From assembly GCA_946894095.1 (NCBI GenBank), contig OX335642.1, forward strand, positions 13,899,021 to 13,963,020: a stretch of DNA of 64,000 nucleotides, given 5' to 3'. The translations under genes were made by a program, and so were the position numbers. The notes beneath the pieces are model-generated. The model was not told where the DNA came from and searched no databases. It worked only from the letters and a program-made list of their open reading frames with translations. The DNA comes from Incurvaria masculella. Its lineage: Eukaryota > Arthropoda > Insecta > Lepidoptera > Incurvariidae. Numbering within the stretch: the first letter of the stretch is position 1; the number at the start of each line of letters is the position of its first letter. Below, in pieces: positions 10,526 through 23,574 of this stretch.

Positions 10526-12384
10526 AGCAATGTCAGCTGAAAGATAATAAGGGGAATTGAGAACGGTGTGCTCAGATAATTTGGAAATATAGACCAAAGA
10601 GTGGCGAATCAATGCCGAAACAGCGGATGAGAGGGAAATTGCTATAGAATAGAGGAAGCAAAAGGTATCGGTAGCAAGAGGTAGGCAAGAAGTGGTAGGC
10701 TCTGATCGCGTTGCATGATCTACCGAGGAAGCGGCCTGATGGTCGGCCATATTTCATCTAAGCGTCCAAATTATCAACCTGGTAATTACGAAATGACATA
10801 CTCCTAACGAAACTGCACATTCCAGAAAGATGTGCTTTTCTTGGGGTTCTAAGCTTCGACGGCCGTTTACCCTTGGGCTACAGGCTACACACAAGCAACC
10901 CTCCCACTGCGTGCAAAACGAAAGGGTTCCTGCTAACCGGTTTGGTGTATGCGTAAATAAATACCCTCTTGTCGCACGGCTATACAAGCGTGGCCTTTCG
11001 ATGACATCGCAAACTGACATTTTTACCGAACTACACGCAACCTTTTCGTCTTCTACCGCCCTTTAAAAAAACAAAATATCACGGTTGCCATTCCTGGCTG
11101 CCGAGAGCAGATTCGAAACTACGTATAGACTAGGAGATCGCGACAAAAATGGTAAAAGATAACGTAAATGGCTAAAGACGAACCCTCTGAAGCTAAATGC
11201 GTCGGCCTGCCTGCGCCAAGTAGTTACGTTACCTTGATGAGGCGCCTGAAATGAATCCCAGGACTCGATACAGCGCCCTACCGTGCGTCTCGTCGACAAC
11301 CCCGAGGTATACCAGAATTGGAGAACCTTCAACTCCGTAGGTATGTGTAAGGTTTCTTTCTATCGTCTGAAACACGAAGAATGTTATTCCGAGCTGCATA
11401 ACGCCCTTCTTATACGCGACATTCATATTACAAATTCCTCCCGTTCGAACCAACCGATCCTCTAGTCTATATCCTTTAATATTATTTATAGTCTATATAG
11501 GGTTGTTAAAATGTTACTATGGTATGCCATTCTAGAAGGCTCCGGTACACACAGCAGACAACCTCTGTCTGGTCTGTGCTCAAGTACAAAAGTTCCTCTC
11601 ACTTCTGCTACATAAATTCGTCATTCTTTCATCACTCATTCATGTGTGTCATGAATGTCATGCATTTCAATTCTCGTCACACGGAAAAACCGTCCGATTT
11701 TATACTTTTTCACTCATATCGTGGCTCCGCTGCCGCCATACGAATGAGTTTCGATCGCCGCTCCTGTATTTTCTTGCTCGCTGGGTAACATGGGGTAGCG
11801 CGCGAAAGGGGGCGTGCGGTACGCGGGACGATGGAAACCGGCAAAGAGAGGACTGACTACAAAAAGGGGTGAAAAATCAACAATTATGACTGAATACTAG
11901 TAAGTACAAATAAGTACAGACGTAGCTCTCAGTTGGTTAATTTAATGTGCAAAATTTGAGAAAAGTATTTATTTTGAAAAGTATAAAAACATTTCGAATG
12001 TTCAAAAAGACAGCCTTCTGCAGCTCAGAGAGCACTGTAGGCGGTTTTTTGTCGACGGCAGTAATCAAACCAGCGCTTCGTAAGATGAAATAGAAAAGAT
12101 GAATCCGAGAGTGTAAGTGCACATAGAGGAGTAAAATAAATTATTTAGTAAGTAGTACATATTATTCGGACGTTTGGTCCAGCGGCCAGCGGGCAAACGA
12201 CCGGGCAATAGCTAATGCGTGCCCGCTTTAACAAGCGGTATGACCGATACAGACGATAAAGACGAACGAAGTGCACATAGGGGAGGGATTCAGTTATGTA
12301 CTAACATTTTGGTGCGCCAAAGCGCGACGTTAGTGTTTGTGCTAAGGACTCTAGGGCAGAGATAAATAGTCGCCCAACTTAGCA
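10526..12384. other. No gene seen; one LINE fragment
   Basis: Several frames of 60-90 codons overlap on both strands between 10.75 and 11.46 kb without any recognisable motif. The LINE fragment at 11515-11660 is the only assignable part. Confidence 0.4.
11515..11660 (-). mobile_element. LINE C-terminal fragment
   Basis: The - strand gives IYVAEVRGTFVLEHRPDRGC, matching the order of the fragment at 1040-1205 (IYRAEVIGTVMPARP). Short and decayed. Confidence 0.45.
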
Positions 12385-12560
12385 TATAGAAACTAGGTGC
12401 CATGCCAGGACCTTTCTTATATTGCACGGCTACATTGAACTCGATATATTAAAAAAAATATTTTATTGCTGCTTAGACCATCGGTTATTCAATGTGATGG
12501 CACCTACCGCGAATGTAGCAAGGGAGGGGAAACTACATTTTTACGTGGAATCCGAAAAAT
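12385..12560 (-). repeat. SINE fragment
   Basis: gaaactaggtgccatgccaggacctttcttatattgcacggctacattgaactcg...gatggcacctac. Diverged body piece. Confidence 0.5.
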
Positions 12561-13309
12561 GTACGAAGAATACGATAGGATATGTTTTGTACTAACTATG
12601 TAAAACATATCGTAACGTATCGTCTCGTGCTCATTTGGGCGTACAGAATTCAGCCCCTGGTATGGTCGAGCACCGCGTCAAAGACCGCGTGTTGCACGCC
12701 GTTCGGTGTGGGTCAACACTCGCCGAACCGCACCGGAGCGGAGGCGGTGACTCACCGCACACGTGAGCCGTTGCGCACGCACAACCGCGACCGAGCCCAA
12801 ACCTAACTAAACATTCCGACTTTCTAAGGAGAGCCCAACTAGTGCCGACCGAAGGTTTTCCATAGAGCGGCAGCTTAGCTACATTTTATTGGAAAACATA
12901 CACTGACGGTAGCGCCAGTCAGTCAGTTCGCTCCCGATACCCTCTAGTTCTAACGACAAAGTAACACAAATAACTTCGCAGGACTCTATTAAGTGCAACG
13001 AACATTCGAAGATTAGCGTCCCGAATTCGTAAACGAACTAATCACCCTCCGTTCATTATTACTAATACGTGGCTAAGTTGCCGCTATTCCTTAGATAATG
13101 CGGTGTGTTGGAATATAATTATGACGAGAGATGTGTGTTATGTATCGATCCATCCAACCCATACATCCAAGTGTACAATCGTTTCCTATCAAATGTATAC
13201 ACTGGAAAGAGAAGGAATTCCTAAGTTCCTTTTACTCTATGGTTGAAGTCGGCATGACAGAAAGAGATCTCAAATTTGTCTCTATTTCCGGTGTTTAGAT
13301 TTCAGAGAA
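12561..13309. other. GC-rich patch, possible promoter or leader; no coding frame
   Basis: 12660-12800 is CpG-rich (ggtcgagcaccgcgtcaaagaccgcg). 12915-12935 has gccagtcagtcagttcgctccc, which contains TCAGT initiator-like units. No protein-like frame follows. Possible transcription start, unproven. Confidence 0.25.
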
Positions 13310-13560
13310 AACGACTAGCGCGACTGTTCAGTCGAGCAAAGAGTTTAGGATACACACCCGGTTGAATGAAAAGATGAACAGTCGAAATACTTTGACTTTT
13401 GGAAACTATTATAGGGTTGAGTATAGATTCAAACATAGTTGAGGATGTCTACTAGCTACCAAAACCCTAAAAAAATTGAATCGGAGGTTGTATTTAAACA
13501 CCATTAATTTTTACGTTTAACCGAAAGTGTATCCTTTAACCTTTGGTTGACTGTACAGAG
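13310..13560 (+). repeat. Dispersed repeat, paired with 15415-15655
   Basis: cagtcgagcaaagagtttaggatacacacccggttga ... ggttgtatttaaacacc ... ccgaaagtgtatcctttaacctttggttga. The partner has cagtcgaccaaagataggaggatacacatccggttga ... gcggaagtgtattttttaatctttagttga. Confidence 0.5.
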
Positions 13561-13789
13561 CGCATCACCCTCGGCGCCACAGTAGGCATTGGCATTTGCA
13601 GGAAAACAAATGTACTAGGGATTCCATTCGAATGAAATCTACATAAACATTGATATGAACCGCATTCCATGGGTTTACCATTGACTGGCCGCGTAAGCAG
13701 GCAAGTGAGTGATCAAATCTGACGTTCAGTTGCATTTCGTGCAATGCAAACGACGGCAAAGTGAACTGAAGTTTACCAGCTTAGTATTC

Positions 13790-14005
13790 GATGGTGCCAA
13801 CCTGGGCGGGCTTAACCCTACCACCTAGTAGTAAAAGGGAACTTATAGTTTTACATGGATTACGAACCATGGAATATGTCGCATTCGTGACGAAATTCAC
13901 TTATCCAACTCAGGAAGAGTAAGAAAGTGGTGCATGAACGGTGCGGGGTTGGACCCAAGACATCTGTGATAGAAGACAAATCCCCACGCCCCTGAGCTAT
14001 CATTC
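13790..14005 (-). mobile_element. SINE, head half
   Basis: + strand gatggtgccaacctgggcgggcttaaccctaccacctagta... to ggttggacccaagacatctg...cccctgagctatc. On the - strand it begins with a tRNA-like head (tagctcaggggcg, gggtccaacccc). The tail half is missing. Confidence 0.6.
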
Positions 14006-14689
14006 TCCGCAACTCGCAACCTCCCGGCGCGGCGCGTCGTCGTCGCCCCGGTGGCCTCGCGTATACATGTATGTGGTCAACAGCTCGGCGGCATTCGTTC
14101 CGAAGCTTGCAAATATTTCGCAATATACCTGCATCCACATTTGGAGGTGAAAAACGCACTGGCGCTCTTGCGGTATCGCCAAATGGAATGCAGATTGCAC
14201 GAATATATGCAGGTCGTAATCGCTTCAATGTCCCACGAAGCTGTAAAGCTTGCTTAATTTACACGCACGTGGGCATACGTAAATGTGACGTGTATGTATG
14301 TATGAGCGACCGTGAAGCAAGGACACATGAATTAAAGAAAGATCCCTGTTCCGATTACGGGAAGAGGGACAGCAGGTGGCGAAATTTGTTAGACGCAATA
14401 CCCGCGAATGATATGTTTTGCTGGTTCGTGTCCAAACTTGCAGTATATTCGTAAAGTACTTCTTTTTACTAGGATCTTTCTTTACTTAATGTGTCCTTGC
14501 TTCACGGTCGATTAAACATACATACACGACATGTATGTATTCCTTGGGCGCACATGCTTGGTACGAAAAAGTATATTTACATATGTAAATGTAATCCCAA
14601 ATCTAGTTTTTTTTTATGTAGGTAACATTTTATTTATGAACATGGATGCCTAATACATCTACCGTCATGATATCAACACCGAATCTGTT

Positions 14690-14998
14690 GAGCCCTTAGT
14701 CCGACTTCTCACTTAAGTTGGCGTTTACGCCAAACCGATCGACTAGCATATTCGAATGTATGGATAATTGAAAAGCGCCGGCAGTGGGCGTCAAGCGAAC
14801 TAACATTTTCGAGTCTGAGTTTGTTTTGACAGCTTACGCATCTTCGCCGCCAGTGCTGTGACGTCGCCGCGTTTTCATTCGAAACGGTAATCGATTGTTT
14901 TGACAGGTTAAAGAAGTAAAGCTCATTTGGGTTTATGTTTTTATGTAATTTCGAACTTCCGTAAACGCCAATTTAGGTGAGAACTCGGACTACCCATT
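14690..14998. mobile_element. Inverted-repeat element with ttggcgtttacgccaa-like ends
   Basis: gtccgacttctcacttaagttggcgtttacgccaaaccgatcgact at left; gtaaacgccaatttaggtgagaactcggac at right. A second copy is at 28738-29072 (ctcagtagtcacctaaattggcgtt ... cgccaatttaggtgagaactcagac). Confidence 0.6.
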
Positions 14999-15734
14999 CA
15001 GACTATCCGAGGCTCGTTTGAGTTTGCTCGCTGGCTGTTATCACGCTCTCATCGCTCGCTAACATCCACGGCGTTGTGGGACAGAACGATTCCGAACGTC
15101 GACGCATGAGGCAAGCTAGTTTTTTACGATTCCGGAAAAAAAAACGACTTGCACGGAGTCCGGCGGCACGTCCTTACCACTAGATGTATACATATGATCG
15201 CTACCCGTGACTCCGACGTATGGACAAATCGTGCATAAAGGTATAGGAATCCGGCAGCGGGTCGTAATCCACACAGTCCAAACATCGGAAGCGCGCAAAA
15301 ATTTGTTCTCGAAATGCGTTCGCAAATCAGTTCCCACCCACACAAACTATCCAATCAAATTAGTGCTTTAAAAAGTTATTGCTCCAATTGTCTGCGACTA
15401 TGTTTGAGTGTGACATGTACAGTCGACCAAAGATAGGAGGATACACATCCGGTTGATGGAAAAGAGAAGATGGAAAGAAAGAAGAAGATGGAAGAAGAAG
15501 AAGAACAGTCAAAATACTTTTAGCAACAATTATAGGGCTGACTAAACATTTGAAACAACTGTGTAAATTAAACCCTGCCAAAAATGTAAAATAAGGTTGT
15601 ATATAAAAAATATTTTTTTTCGCGGAAGTGTATTTTTTAATCTTTAGTTGAGGTTGGGTTGATAGATATAGAAAATTTTAGACAGCGGTTTACATAGTAA
15701 AAGCACATGATCATTTTTATCAGATATTTCGACT

Positions 15735-16190
15735 TATGGAATTTCATTTATTTAATCAACTTCTGGTAGTCAGACTACACTAAGCCCCGGTTGCACGAAA
15801 AAACGGCTGAGTTAATCAATGTTCAAACACGTCACTTTTAGTGAACTACATAAAGTTCCTTCCATACTGTCAACACAAAGTGACGTGTTTGATCATACTT
15901 TGACGTTGATTTAGATTTTTTGTTCTTTCGTGCACTCGGCCCTAAGTCATGTCACAATCAAATTGTTGATCCGCGGATTCGATCAGTCATGAATTTTTTT
16001 CGTCTTTTTTTTCTCGTGTACATTAATAATATAATACACTTATGAATGAATACCTAAATTCTAGTGGCAAACTGAAATATTTGGTAGAACGGTCTAAGGC
16101 AAAGAACTAAGAACTACGAGGAAACAACAACTCACAATGTGAACAGTCTAAAATAACCTAATAACCTAATCAATATATATACATATTGAC
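15735..16190 (+). repeat. Dispersed repeat interrupted by a small MITE
   Basis: ttcatttatttaatcaacttctggtagtcagactacactaag, an insertion at 15785-15942, then taagtcatgtcacaatc...gatccgcggattcgatc...aagaactacgaggaaacaacaa. The uninterrupted relative is at 31945-32240. Confidence 0.6.
15785..15942. mobile_element. Small MITE (about 158 bp) inserted in the repeat at 15.7-16.2 kb
   Basis: Ends ccccggttgcacgaaa and tttcgtgcactcggccc are imperfect inverted repeats. TAAG flanks both sides (15781-15784, 15943-15946), but occurs once in the empty relative at 31987-31990. Confidence 0.7.
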
Positions 16191-16426
16191 CGGAAACGAG
16201 TAATTATGGTTTTGGTTATTTTCAGCCCTGAACAGTCATGTGTTTGTGTAATTCGGCCAACTCCAGCCACTTTTTCCTCCTTTGCATGGTACTAAATGCA
16301 CCTAAACGTCAGATTGAATCACTGACTTGCCCATTCACTTGGCTAGTTAATTTACCATGGTAACGCCCCTGAACATGACTAGTTCTATGTTTTAACTTTT
16401 CTTATCCACATAGAGCTATTAAAAAT

Positions 16427-16773
16427 GGCCCGTAAGCTATGCTCCCCATACAAACGTAGTTTACTCACAATTTAGAAACCGCTGTTCCAATTAAATTGAT
16501 ATTTAATATCTAATATCAGGTAACAAATATCTGTCTGCACGCTTTTTTTTTTAAAAATCAAACCGAATGAAATGAAAGCAATAAGAAAATCTTCATACGA
16601 ATTTTGTTTTCTCTGTGGTTTGACCGAGAATACATTTACCGAAAAAACAAAGACATGAAGACAGACATTTTTAGCCTAATATTAGATACCAAATATCAAG
16701 TAAATTGGAACAGTGGTTTTCAAATCATTGGTAAACTACGATTGTATGGGAGGCGAAATTTTCTGATGCTTAC
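16427..16773. mobile_element. Palindromic MITE (ggcccgtaagc ends)
   Basis: ggcccgtaagctatgctccccatacaaacgtagtttac at the left and, inverted, gtaaactacgattgtatgggaggcgaaattttctgatgcttac at the right. Long imperfect arms. A second copy is at 47471-47830. Confidence 0.65.
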
Positions 16774-19254
16774 AGTTTCAGTGCCACAATGTGGCGTTTA
16801 TTTCATGAACACACATTTTACATTTTTTTATAGTATATTGTACGCGCGAAACCCGAAGGTATGTCTGCGCGTGACAACCTGTTTTCGTGTGCTAGCATTT
16901 AAAACTTTTAGCATTTGAGACATTTTTTTATACACACCAATAAATTCACATACATACATCTTAGAATACATTAACACAATCATATATATATGTATTCACC
17001 CTTAATAAGTATTACAAATTTCAGTTACATTAAAAAATTACAATCCATTTATCAACAATTCTTTGATTTCCATTTTTAATTTTGATATTGACAAATCTTT
17101 TTTTTTCAAGCCTGGGTTCAAAGAGTTAAATAACGGGCCGACTTTAGGGCTCCAACTGAGTTTCAGGCGAGCGAAATTTATGTTTTTGGTATGTAAATCC
17201 CACTTTTTAAAGTAAATTAATATATTTTTCATGTTTATTCACTAGATAAATATGTGATCTAAAAAGAAAATTGTTTAAATGATTTATAGTATAAAACCTA
17301 GTAAATAGGCGGTTACAAACATATTTTTTTAAAGAATATAACTGTTTTACGGTCATACACTGTCTAAACTTTGATATTTGTATTATTCTACGGGTGTTTA
17401 TTCTTAACCGACGCTGAGATCAAATAAAAATAACCCCAAAATATTGGTGGTTAGCGTCATATGGAGCGTTAAGGACCTTTTAAAGGATAGTGCACTCATC
17501 ATCACGGGGGCATACGGATAGCTCTCGAATGAATCAACGTGGAATGTACCTTTCACCATTACCGCTCTTACATTCACAGGCAAACGTCTACGCAATGCTT
17601 AGAAAACGATCACTGTACATAGTGACATCATTGCTAAGACAATGTGTAATGGTGTATGTATACTGAATAACAACATATTCATTGCTTGAAACATCATCAC
17701 GCTAGCATTCTGTATGTGTGTATGTGTTTGCATAATGTGTTCATTTGTCAAATATTAGTCATTTATTTTTTTAAGACAATGAGTGGTACTATCCCGCTAT
17801 ATCTCTTAGCACATTTTTATGAAGTTAAAAGTTTATAAATTGCCCACATACCAGTCCCAAAAATGATCATGGGCGCCATGCATATTTTCGTTTCATTAGC
17901 TGTAAGTTAATAAATATACGAGTAGATGTTAATAATATTAAGTAATTTAAGCGAGGGCTTCAGTATAAAATTAAAATTGGTAACTAACAATGTCTTATTA
18001 TTGGGTTGTGAAAAACAAGCAAATATTTATTTTCAAAGTTCCAAGCAGGATTTTAACCTCCTGCCTGAAAGTTTTATGTTGAATTACAATATTTGCAAAT
18101 GCCTTTTTATGATGTATTATTAGGCAGATCAGAACATTACACATACCTTCAAAATATATATACTATAATCAGAATCAGAATCAGAATCAGAAATTTATTT
18201 GTGGTGCAAATATACAGAGGTCTACATAATTACACAGCACATCGTCAGCCTTGTGTCGTACACATACCAATTAATATAATATATAACATCACATTATTAT
18301 GCACTGAGAAATTCCTGCAAATTGTAAAGGTTTTTCTTGAGAATCCATTTCTTTTATTCTAGTTTAAATGCAAGGCTGGCCTTGAACTAGAAAACATACC
18401 TTTAGCTGGCATTGCATCTACCAATTCCGCCACCCGCTCATAATTCGGAATTCTCCTACAGTTCCTCCTCCCGTAATCAAGGTGTTTATTATAATGGGTT
18501 ACCTGAGTTGTGGATTAAACATTCAAAGATATAGCCGTAGTCGTTACCAAAATAGTATTTGGCCTCAGACGCTAGAGCCAGTGCTAGGTTGGCTAAAGTA
18601 AAAAAATGCGCCGTACTTGGTTGGTACAAAAAAGTTTAATTAAATAAGTATATATATATATATATATATATGTACGACTTAACCTATGGACCTAAAGACG
18701 TTAGGATACCGATTGTAAATTAAATTAAATGTTACAACGCATTTTTTATTTATTCCATCTTACATAAATAATGTATGTAGGTAGGTATGTCTATCATAGT
18801 GATGAGGCAATATTTATGAATTATTTTGAAAACAATGTAATTACATATATTGGTTGAGCAATTCATTAAAATATGTGTATTGTTTCCCAACGTACTTAAT
18901 CAATACTTGTAAAAACATATTTTAATGTATTGTTTAATAAGAATTGACTGAAGAAAACCTTTTTCAATTTCTCAAAATTAGTTCAGTCCATTCTTTAAAA
19001 ATGAAATATGCGCTTGTCGGCCTCAGCCCGAGGCCGCTGAGCCTCTGACCTTCCCAGCGCGTACAGCTGGGGGCATGTGAAGGTGATACTTCAAAATACA
19101 AATACAAATAAATACAACATCATCCCTTTAATTGCTACCGCCTACAGAAAAATTAAGAGCATAATGATTCGAGAGCAACCTCAACAATAAAGTATGAATA
19201 AGATTCCTGTAAGAGACTCATACCAATACCTAGAACATAATGCCTAATTACAAT
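16774..19254. other. No gene: AT-rich intergenic DNA
   Basis: Contains a (TA)n run at 18649-18670, the hexamer array at 18165, and short frames without protein character. Confidence 0.5.
18165..18300 (-). repeat. (AGAATC)n array with LINE-like tail
   Basis: ataatcagaatcagaatcagaatcagaaatttatttg is a hexamer array next to aaatttattt, the mirror of a polyadenylated LINE end (caaataaat...tctgattctgatt). No coding sequence beside it. Confidence 0.4.
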
Positions 19255-19560
19255 CAGAGTACTGGGCCTGGATGCCACCATAAGTAAACTAGGTGCCATG
19301 TCACGACCTTTTTTATATTGTACGATTACATTGGATGGAAAACACGGACAATATTCAATGCTGCTTCGACCATCGCTCACTCAATGTGATGGTACCACCC
19401 AGCTGCCTCAGGTACGCTCGACTTCTGTCGAGCCACCGCACTTTCCATCCAGTTTAATGTAATTTTCCTCATAAAGGGAAGGTCCTGGCATGGCACCCAA
19501 TTGCTACAGAAATGTTGTGCATGGGTTAATATCATTACAGTGGGTGTGGTTAGCTATCCA
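19255..19560. repeat. Two SINE fragments in opposite orientations
   Basis: 19280-19400 (-) has aactaggtgccatgtcacgacc and ggatggaaaacacggacaatattc. 19440-19560 (+) has ccatccagtttaatgtaattttcctcataaagggaaggtcctggcatggcaccc and gtggttagctatcc. Confidence 0.5.
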
Positions 19561-19869
19561 TATTCAGTTGCATAAAAAAAAACATGAATAAACTAACTTT
19601 ATTAAATAAATGATGCGAAAAATCTGAGACAACAGCAAAATTTATGAATTTTTTACTAATTCCTTTTATATTAAACTGAATTAAAATTTCTAAGCACATC
19701 ATTTTAAAATTCCTGAATAAGATCATTTGCCGCTCATGAAAATCACTGCGCACAACCACTTTGGAAGCGTATTAAGACTTAAGAACCCCGCCACTGAGGT
19801 TTCAAAATTTGTAGAAATTATTTCATTGTTCATTTCAATTATGCTTTGTCCTGCCAAAGAATGGTAAAT

Positions 19870-20285
19870 TTGGCTCGTAACCTAGTGGCGCGGGGACTGG
19901 CCTAGCGTACCAGAGGTCTAGGTTCAATTCCGACATCACCATTTTCTTTCTCTTTCCGAGTTAGATAAGTGCATTTCATCACGAATGCGAGATGCTCCAT
20001 GGTTCGAAATCCATGTAAAACTGTTAGTCTCCTTTCCCTACTAGGTGGTAGGGTTTAGCCCGCCCGGATTGGTACCATCGCATTGGATGAAAAGATGGTA
20101 GAAGCGGCAATGAAAAATTGTCCCTGTTTTCCATCCAGTTCAATGAAGCCGTGCTCATAAAGGGAAGGTCCTAGCATGGCACCTAATTCCTTCGGGAATG
20201 TCTGCTAATATGCTACTATCATAACGGTAGTTGTGTGGTATTAGCCATGCATGTCAGGTCACATATAGTCACATAGGTATAAATA
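19870..20285 (+). mobile_element. Full-length SINE, tRNA-like head
   Basis: Head ctagtggcgcggggactggcctagcg resembles an A box and aggttcaattccgac a B box (GGTTCRANNCC). The body runs through gggtttagcccgcccgg, gcattggatgaaaagatgg, aatgaaaaattgtccctg, aggtcctagcatggcacctaattccttcgggaatgt and ends tattagccatgcatgtcaggt. This copy defines the family body. Confidence 0.75.
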
Positions 20286-20417
20286 TAGAAAAGTATAACA
20301 ATAGAACAAAAGAAACAGCAAACCGTATGATAAACTTAAAAATATTATTTACTTAAGAATATTAATGTTGATAGTATAATAATATACATATAAATATTAC
20401 AAGTAATTTCTGGTGTA

Positions 20418-20742
20418 AAAACTGGCCAAGTGCGAGTCGGACTTGCACACGAAGGGTTCCGTACAAACCTACAAGATTTAACACAAAAAAAAACACTTTA
20501 TTTAATGGGGACCCCCTTTAATTATTATTATTTTTAAATTTGACCTATTTGTTGTTATAGCGGCAAAATAAATACACACTCTGTGAAAATTTCAGCTGCC
20601 TACCTATTACGGTTTATGAGATACAGCCCTGTGACAGACGGACAGACGGACGGACGGACGCACGGACGGACGGACGGACGGACAGCGGAGGCTTAGTAAT
20701 AGGGTTCCGTTTTCACCCTTTGGGTACGGAACCCTAAAAACC
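20418..20742 (+). repeat. Dispersed repeat with (GGAC)n array
   Basis: Same family as 8140-8425: ctggccaagtgcgagtcggacttgcacacgaagggttccgta ... ggacggacgcacggacggacgg ... tttgggtacggaaccctaaaaa. Confidence 0.7.
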
Positions 20743-21721
20743 ATCGTCAACATAACATCTACATATATGGGAGTGTAAAGCCCTCAAGTTTGATAGGGAT
20801 AAAAGAGAGGTGGACAATATTATAAACTATATATTTTAAAAAAAAGGGGTTTGCACAATTTTTTTTTATCTTGTGTTTGAATTATAGCTATGTTTTTAAT
20901 ATACCTATGGATATTTAACTCTGGATAACAAGCAATCTTAGCTATATTTAAGATAAAATACGATGGGTACACATATATATAAAGTCCTACACTCGTGGCA
21001 CTCTAACTTGTCAACACATACAACACACAAGAATACTTCATATGCTCGCAGTCTACGAATAAAGCTAAAGCTTCTTTAAGGTTGTACCCGCACTGCTTAT
21101 CTAAAGCTGCTTTGGTGCTTGCTTCTTCAAACGTTGTAGGCAGTCTACCCTGTCATGTTCTGGAGAATGATACCGAAAGAATCTCTTTTTTGATCTCCAG
21201 CGAGCCATCTGCCATAGGTTTTCATAAATTATTCGAGATTCCTTTGGCTTTTTATACATCCTTCGCTGAGTTTTTACGAAAACTGAATAAGGGCATCCCC
21301 TTATTTATTTGCAACAATCTTCCGTGAGCTAGTGAGAACCTTGTCTCTGCGACATAATGTGGTGAAAGAGCTGTACGTTTGGCATTTTTTTACATTGAAC
21401 TTGCCATAGTTCGAAGAACTTATTTCTCGAAAGTGGACATGTTTCTGAAAATCGTCTGCAATTTCTAGTTGTGGTAAATAAAAATAGTAAAAATCCTCTG
21501 GTATCGAGTGGTGAACATAAATTTTATGCCTATTGAAGTTGCAACATTTGCATTTTCCAGCTAAAAAAATTGCCCCAGATTGAAAAAAATATGTTATCTT
21601 TTAGAATATTTTTTAAAGTTAGGTATCAACAGTATCTATATTTAACAGTATACATATATTTTCAATTAACTGTCACACAAGACACAATGTTTACTAAAGT
21701 GCAACCAATGTATAAATTCAT
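20743..21721. other. No gene seen
   Basis: AT-rich. The frame at 21082-21327 has no recognised motif. The part at 20990-21090 (cacacaagaatacttcatatgctcgcagtctacgaataaagc) looks like the end of a retroelement but I cannot assign it. Confidence 0.4.
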
Positions 21722-22047
21722 AAAACCGGCCAAGTGCGAGTCGGACTCGCACCCGAAGGGTTCCGTACCATTGTAAAAAAAAACCAAAAAAAACACGTTT
21801 TTTGTTTGGGAGCCCCCTTTAATTTTAATTATTTTTTAATCTTGCCTATTTGTTGTTGTAGCGGCAAAATAAATACACACTCTGTGAAAATTTCAGCAGT
21901 CTACCTGTTACGGTTACTGAGATACAGCCCTGTGACAGACGGACAGACGGACGGACGGACGGACGGACAGACGGACGGACGGACGGACAGCGGAGGCTTG
22001 GTAATAGGGTTCCGTTTTCACCCTTTGGGTACGGAACCCTAAAAAAT
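21722..22047 (+). repeat. Dispersed repeat with (GGAC)n array
   Basis: Same family: aaaaccggccaagtgcgagtcggactcgcacccgaagggttccgta ... gacggacggacggacggacagacgg ... ggtacggaaccctaaaaa. The frame through the array is a low-complexity artefact, not a gene. Confidence 0.7.
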
Positions 22048-22877
22048 GGTAATGAGCGCAAATTATGACATCGGAATTGGATGACTCATTTTCCTTTCAG
22101 TAAACATTCACCAAAAATACAATAATTGGCATTGGAACTAACAAACAATTGCTTATTACCCTGGAATTATTCTGTTCTCAGAATAGGTTACAGACTTTTG
22201 TCCATATTCTAGACGTTTTTCTGTGGGCCTGCAGTATTGGAAATTGATAGGGTACTGACCGTCTAATCCAAGTTGGTAATAAATTTAAATAAATATCGAA
22301 TTGCATAATGTTGTAGCAATTAAAGTTCTTGCATTACTTTTGGCAACTCCTTTTTGATGTCCCTCTAATTTGAATAGTCCGAATTGTACACTTTTACTTG
22401 TCCAGCACTGTACCGTATGCTATAGGTACTATACCGTCCTGCCTACCACTATTCTCTCCAAATAAGGACACTCATTTTAATCTGCCTCATGGATCAAGTC
22501 TGCATGGCTCGCACACATATCGTTACATATGTACATACAACTCGTTGACCTACAGACACAGGCGCATACCTTTGCATTGAAGTCAAATTAATAATCTTAA
22601 TGTTATATTCCGATGCCAACATTTTCGAATCAGATGCAAATATAACTGTTGATGACAGATGAGGACTGATTTGATGGAGGATTGATGTTCTCAAAACTCC
22701 GTGTCATAAATGACAAATATGTAAATGTAATTGTCTCTGGGTAAATAATATACTTTTTTAATGTTTAGGAGCAAGAAAACTTGAAAACTATGTTTTGTTT
22801 TCTTTGATCTTCGGCTCTGAGTAGGAGGTCCCAATCCAACTTATTTGTTCAAATGTATAATGCCGAAGTTCGCTTGT
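22048..22877. other. No gene seen
   Basis: AT-rich DNA between two copies of the (GGAC) repeat. No motif or conserved frame. Confidence 0.5.
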
Positions 22878-23116
22878 TAGGGTTCCGTACCCAAAGGGAG
22901 CCAACGGAACCCTATTACTAAGCCTCCGCTGTCCGTCCGTCCGTGCGTCCGTCCGTCTGTCACAGGGCTGTATCTCATTAACCGTAATAGGTAGGCAGCT
23001 GAAATTTTCACAGAATGTATATAAATTTTGCCGCTATAACAACAAATAGGTAGGTATAATAAAAAAAATATAACAACTAAAGGGGGGGCCCATACAAAAA
23101 ACGTGAAATTGTTGTG
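22878..23116 (-). repeat. Dispersed repeat with (GGAC)n array, inverted
   Basis: agggttccgtacccaaagggagccaacggaaccctattactaagcctccgctgtccgtccgtcc... The 5' part is cut by, or lies next to, the TTAA MITE at 23121. Confidence 0.65.
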
Positions 23117-23120
23117 TTAA

Positions 23121-23462
23121 GGTGGCCCAACCCGGCGGGACTAACTCATTCTCTGTTTCAAAGAAAAAGACAGGATCCGTGATGGGGAAGATGCAACATG
23201 TCCCCAAAAAAGATAATGTGCATAGTGTATGATTTGGTAAGATTTACGAAAATTTTGATTTCAAAACGACTTATAGCTAAAAGTAAACCACGACAGATGT
23301 AGTGAAAAATCTAACAAAAACCAAATAGATTATAAATATTGATTAATTAAGCTATGTCTGATGACTAATCTTTTTAAGATTTTCATACTTTGTCATTGCG
23401 TAATAAACCACCAAAGTTATTGTATAAAACGCGCGAAAAATTCGAACTTTCGGACCTTAAAA
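23121..23462 (+). mobile_element. TTAA MITE, 5' part
   Basis: TTAA at 23117-23120, then ggtggcccaacccggcgggactaactcatt with a small deletion, and the family interior to aaattcgaactttcggacctt. The right end is missing. Confidence 0.65.
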
Positions 23463-23574
23463 CCAAGATTATTTTAACGGTATCTTATTGAATGACACGT
23501 CAAGATACAGTCCACACGGTGCTCTCAGTTGCTGGCAGCTTAATAACAATAACCTGTATGTAAGGAAATTGTCA

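Noticed and set aside
18649..18672. CRISPR-like or other array
   Set aside because: It is a simple (TA)n run. No array of repeats with unique spacers exists in the window, and the DNA is eukaryotic.
21734..22042. Open frames with repeated TDGQTDGRTDG
   Set aside because: They read through the (GGAC)n array of a dispersed repeat; the same peptide pattern occurs in other copies, and both strands are open.
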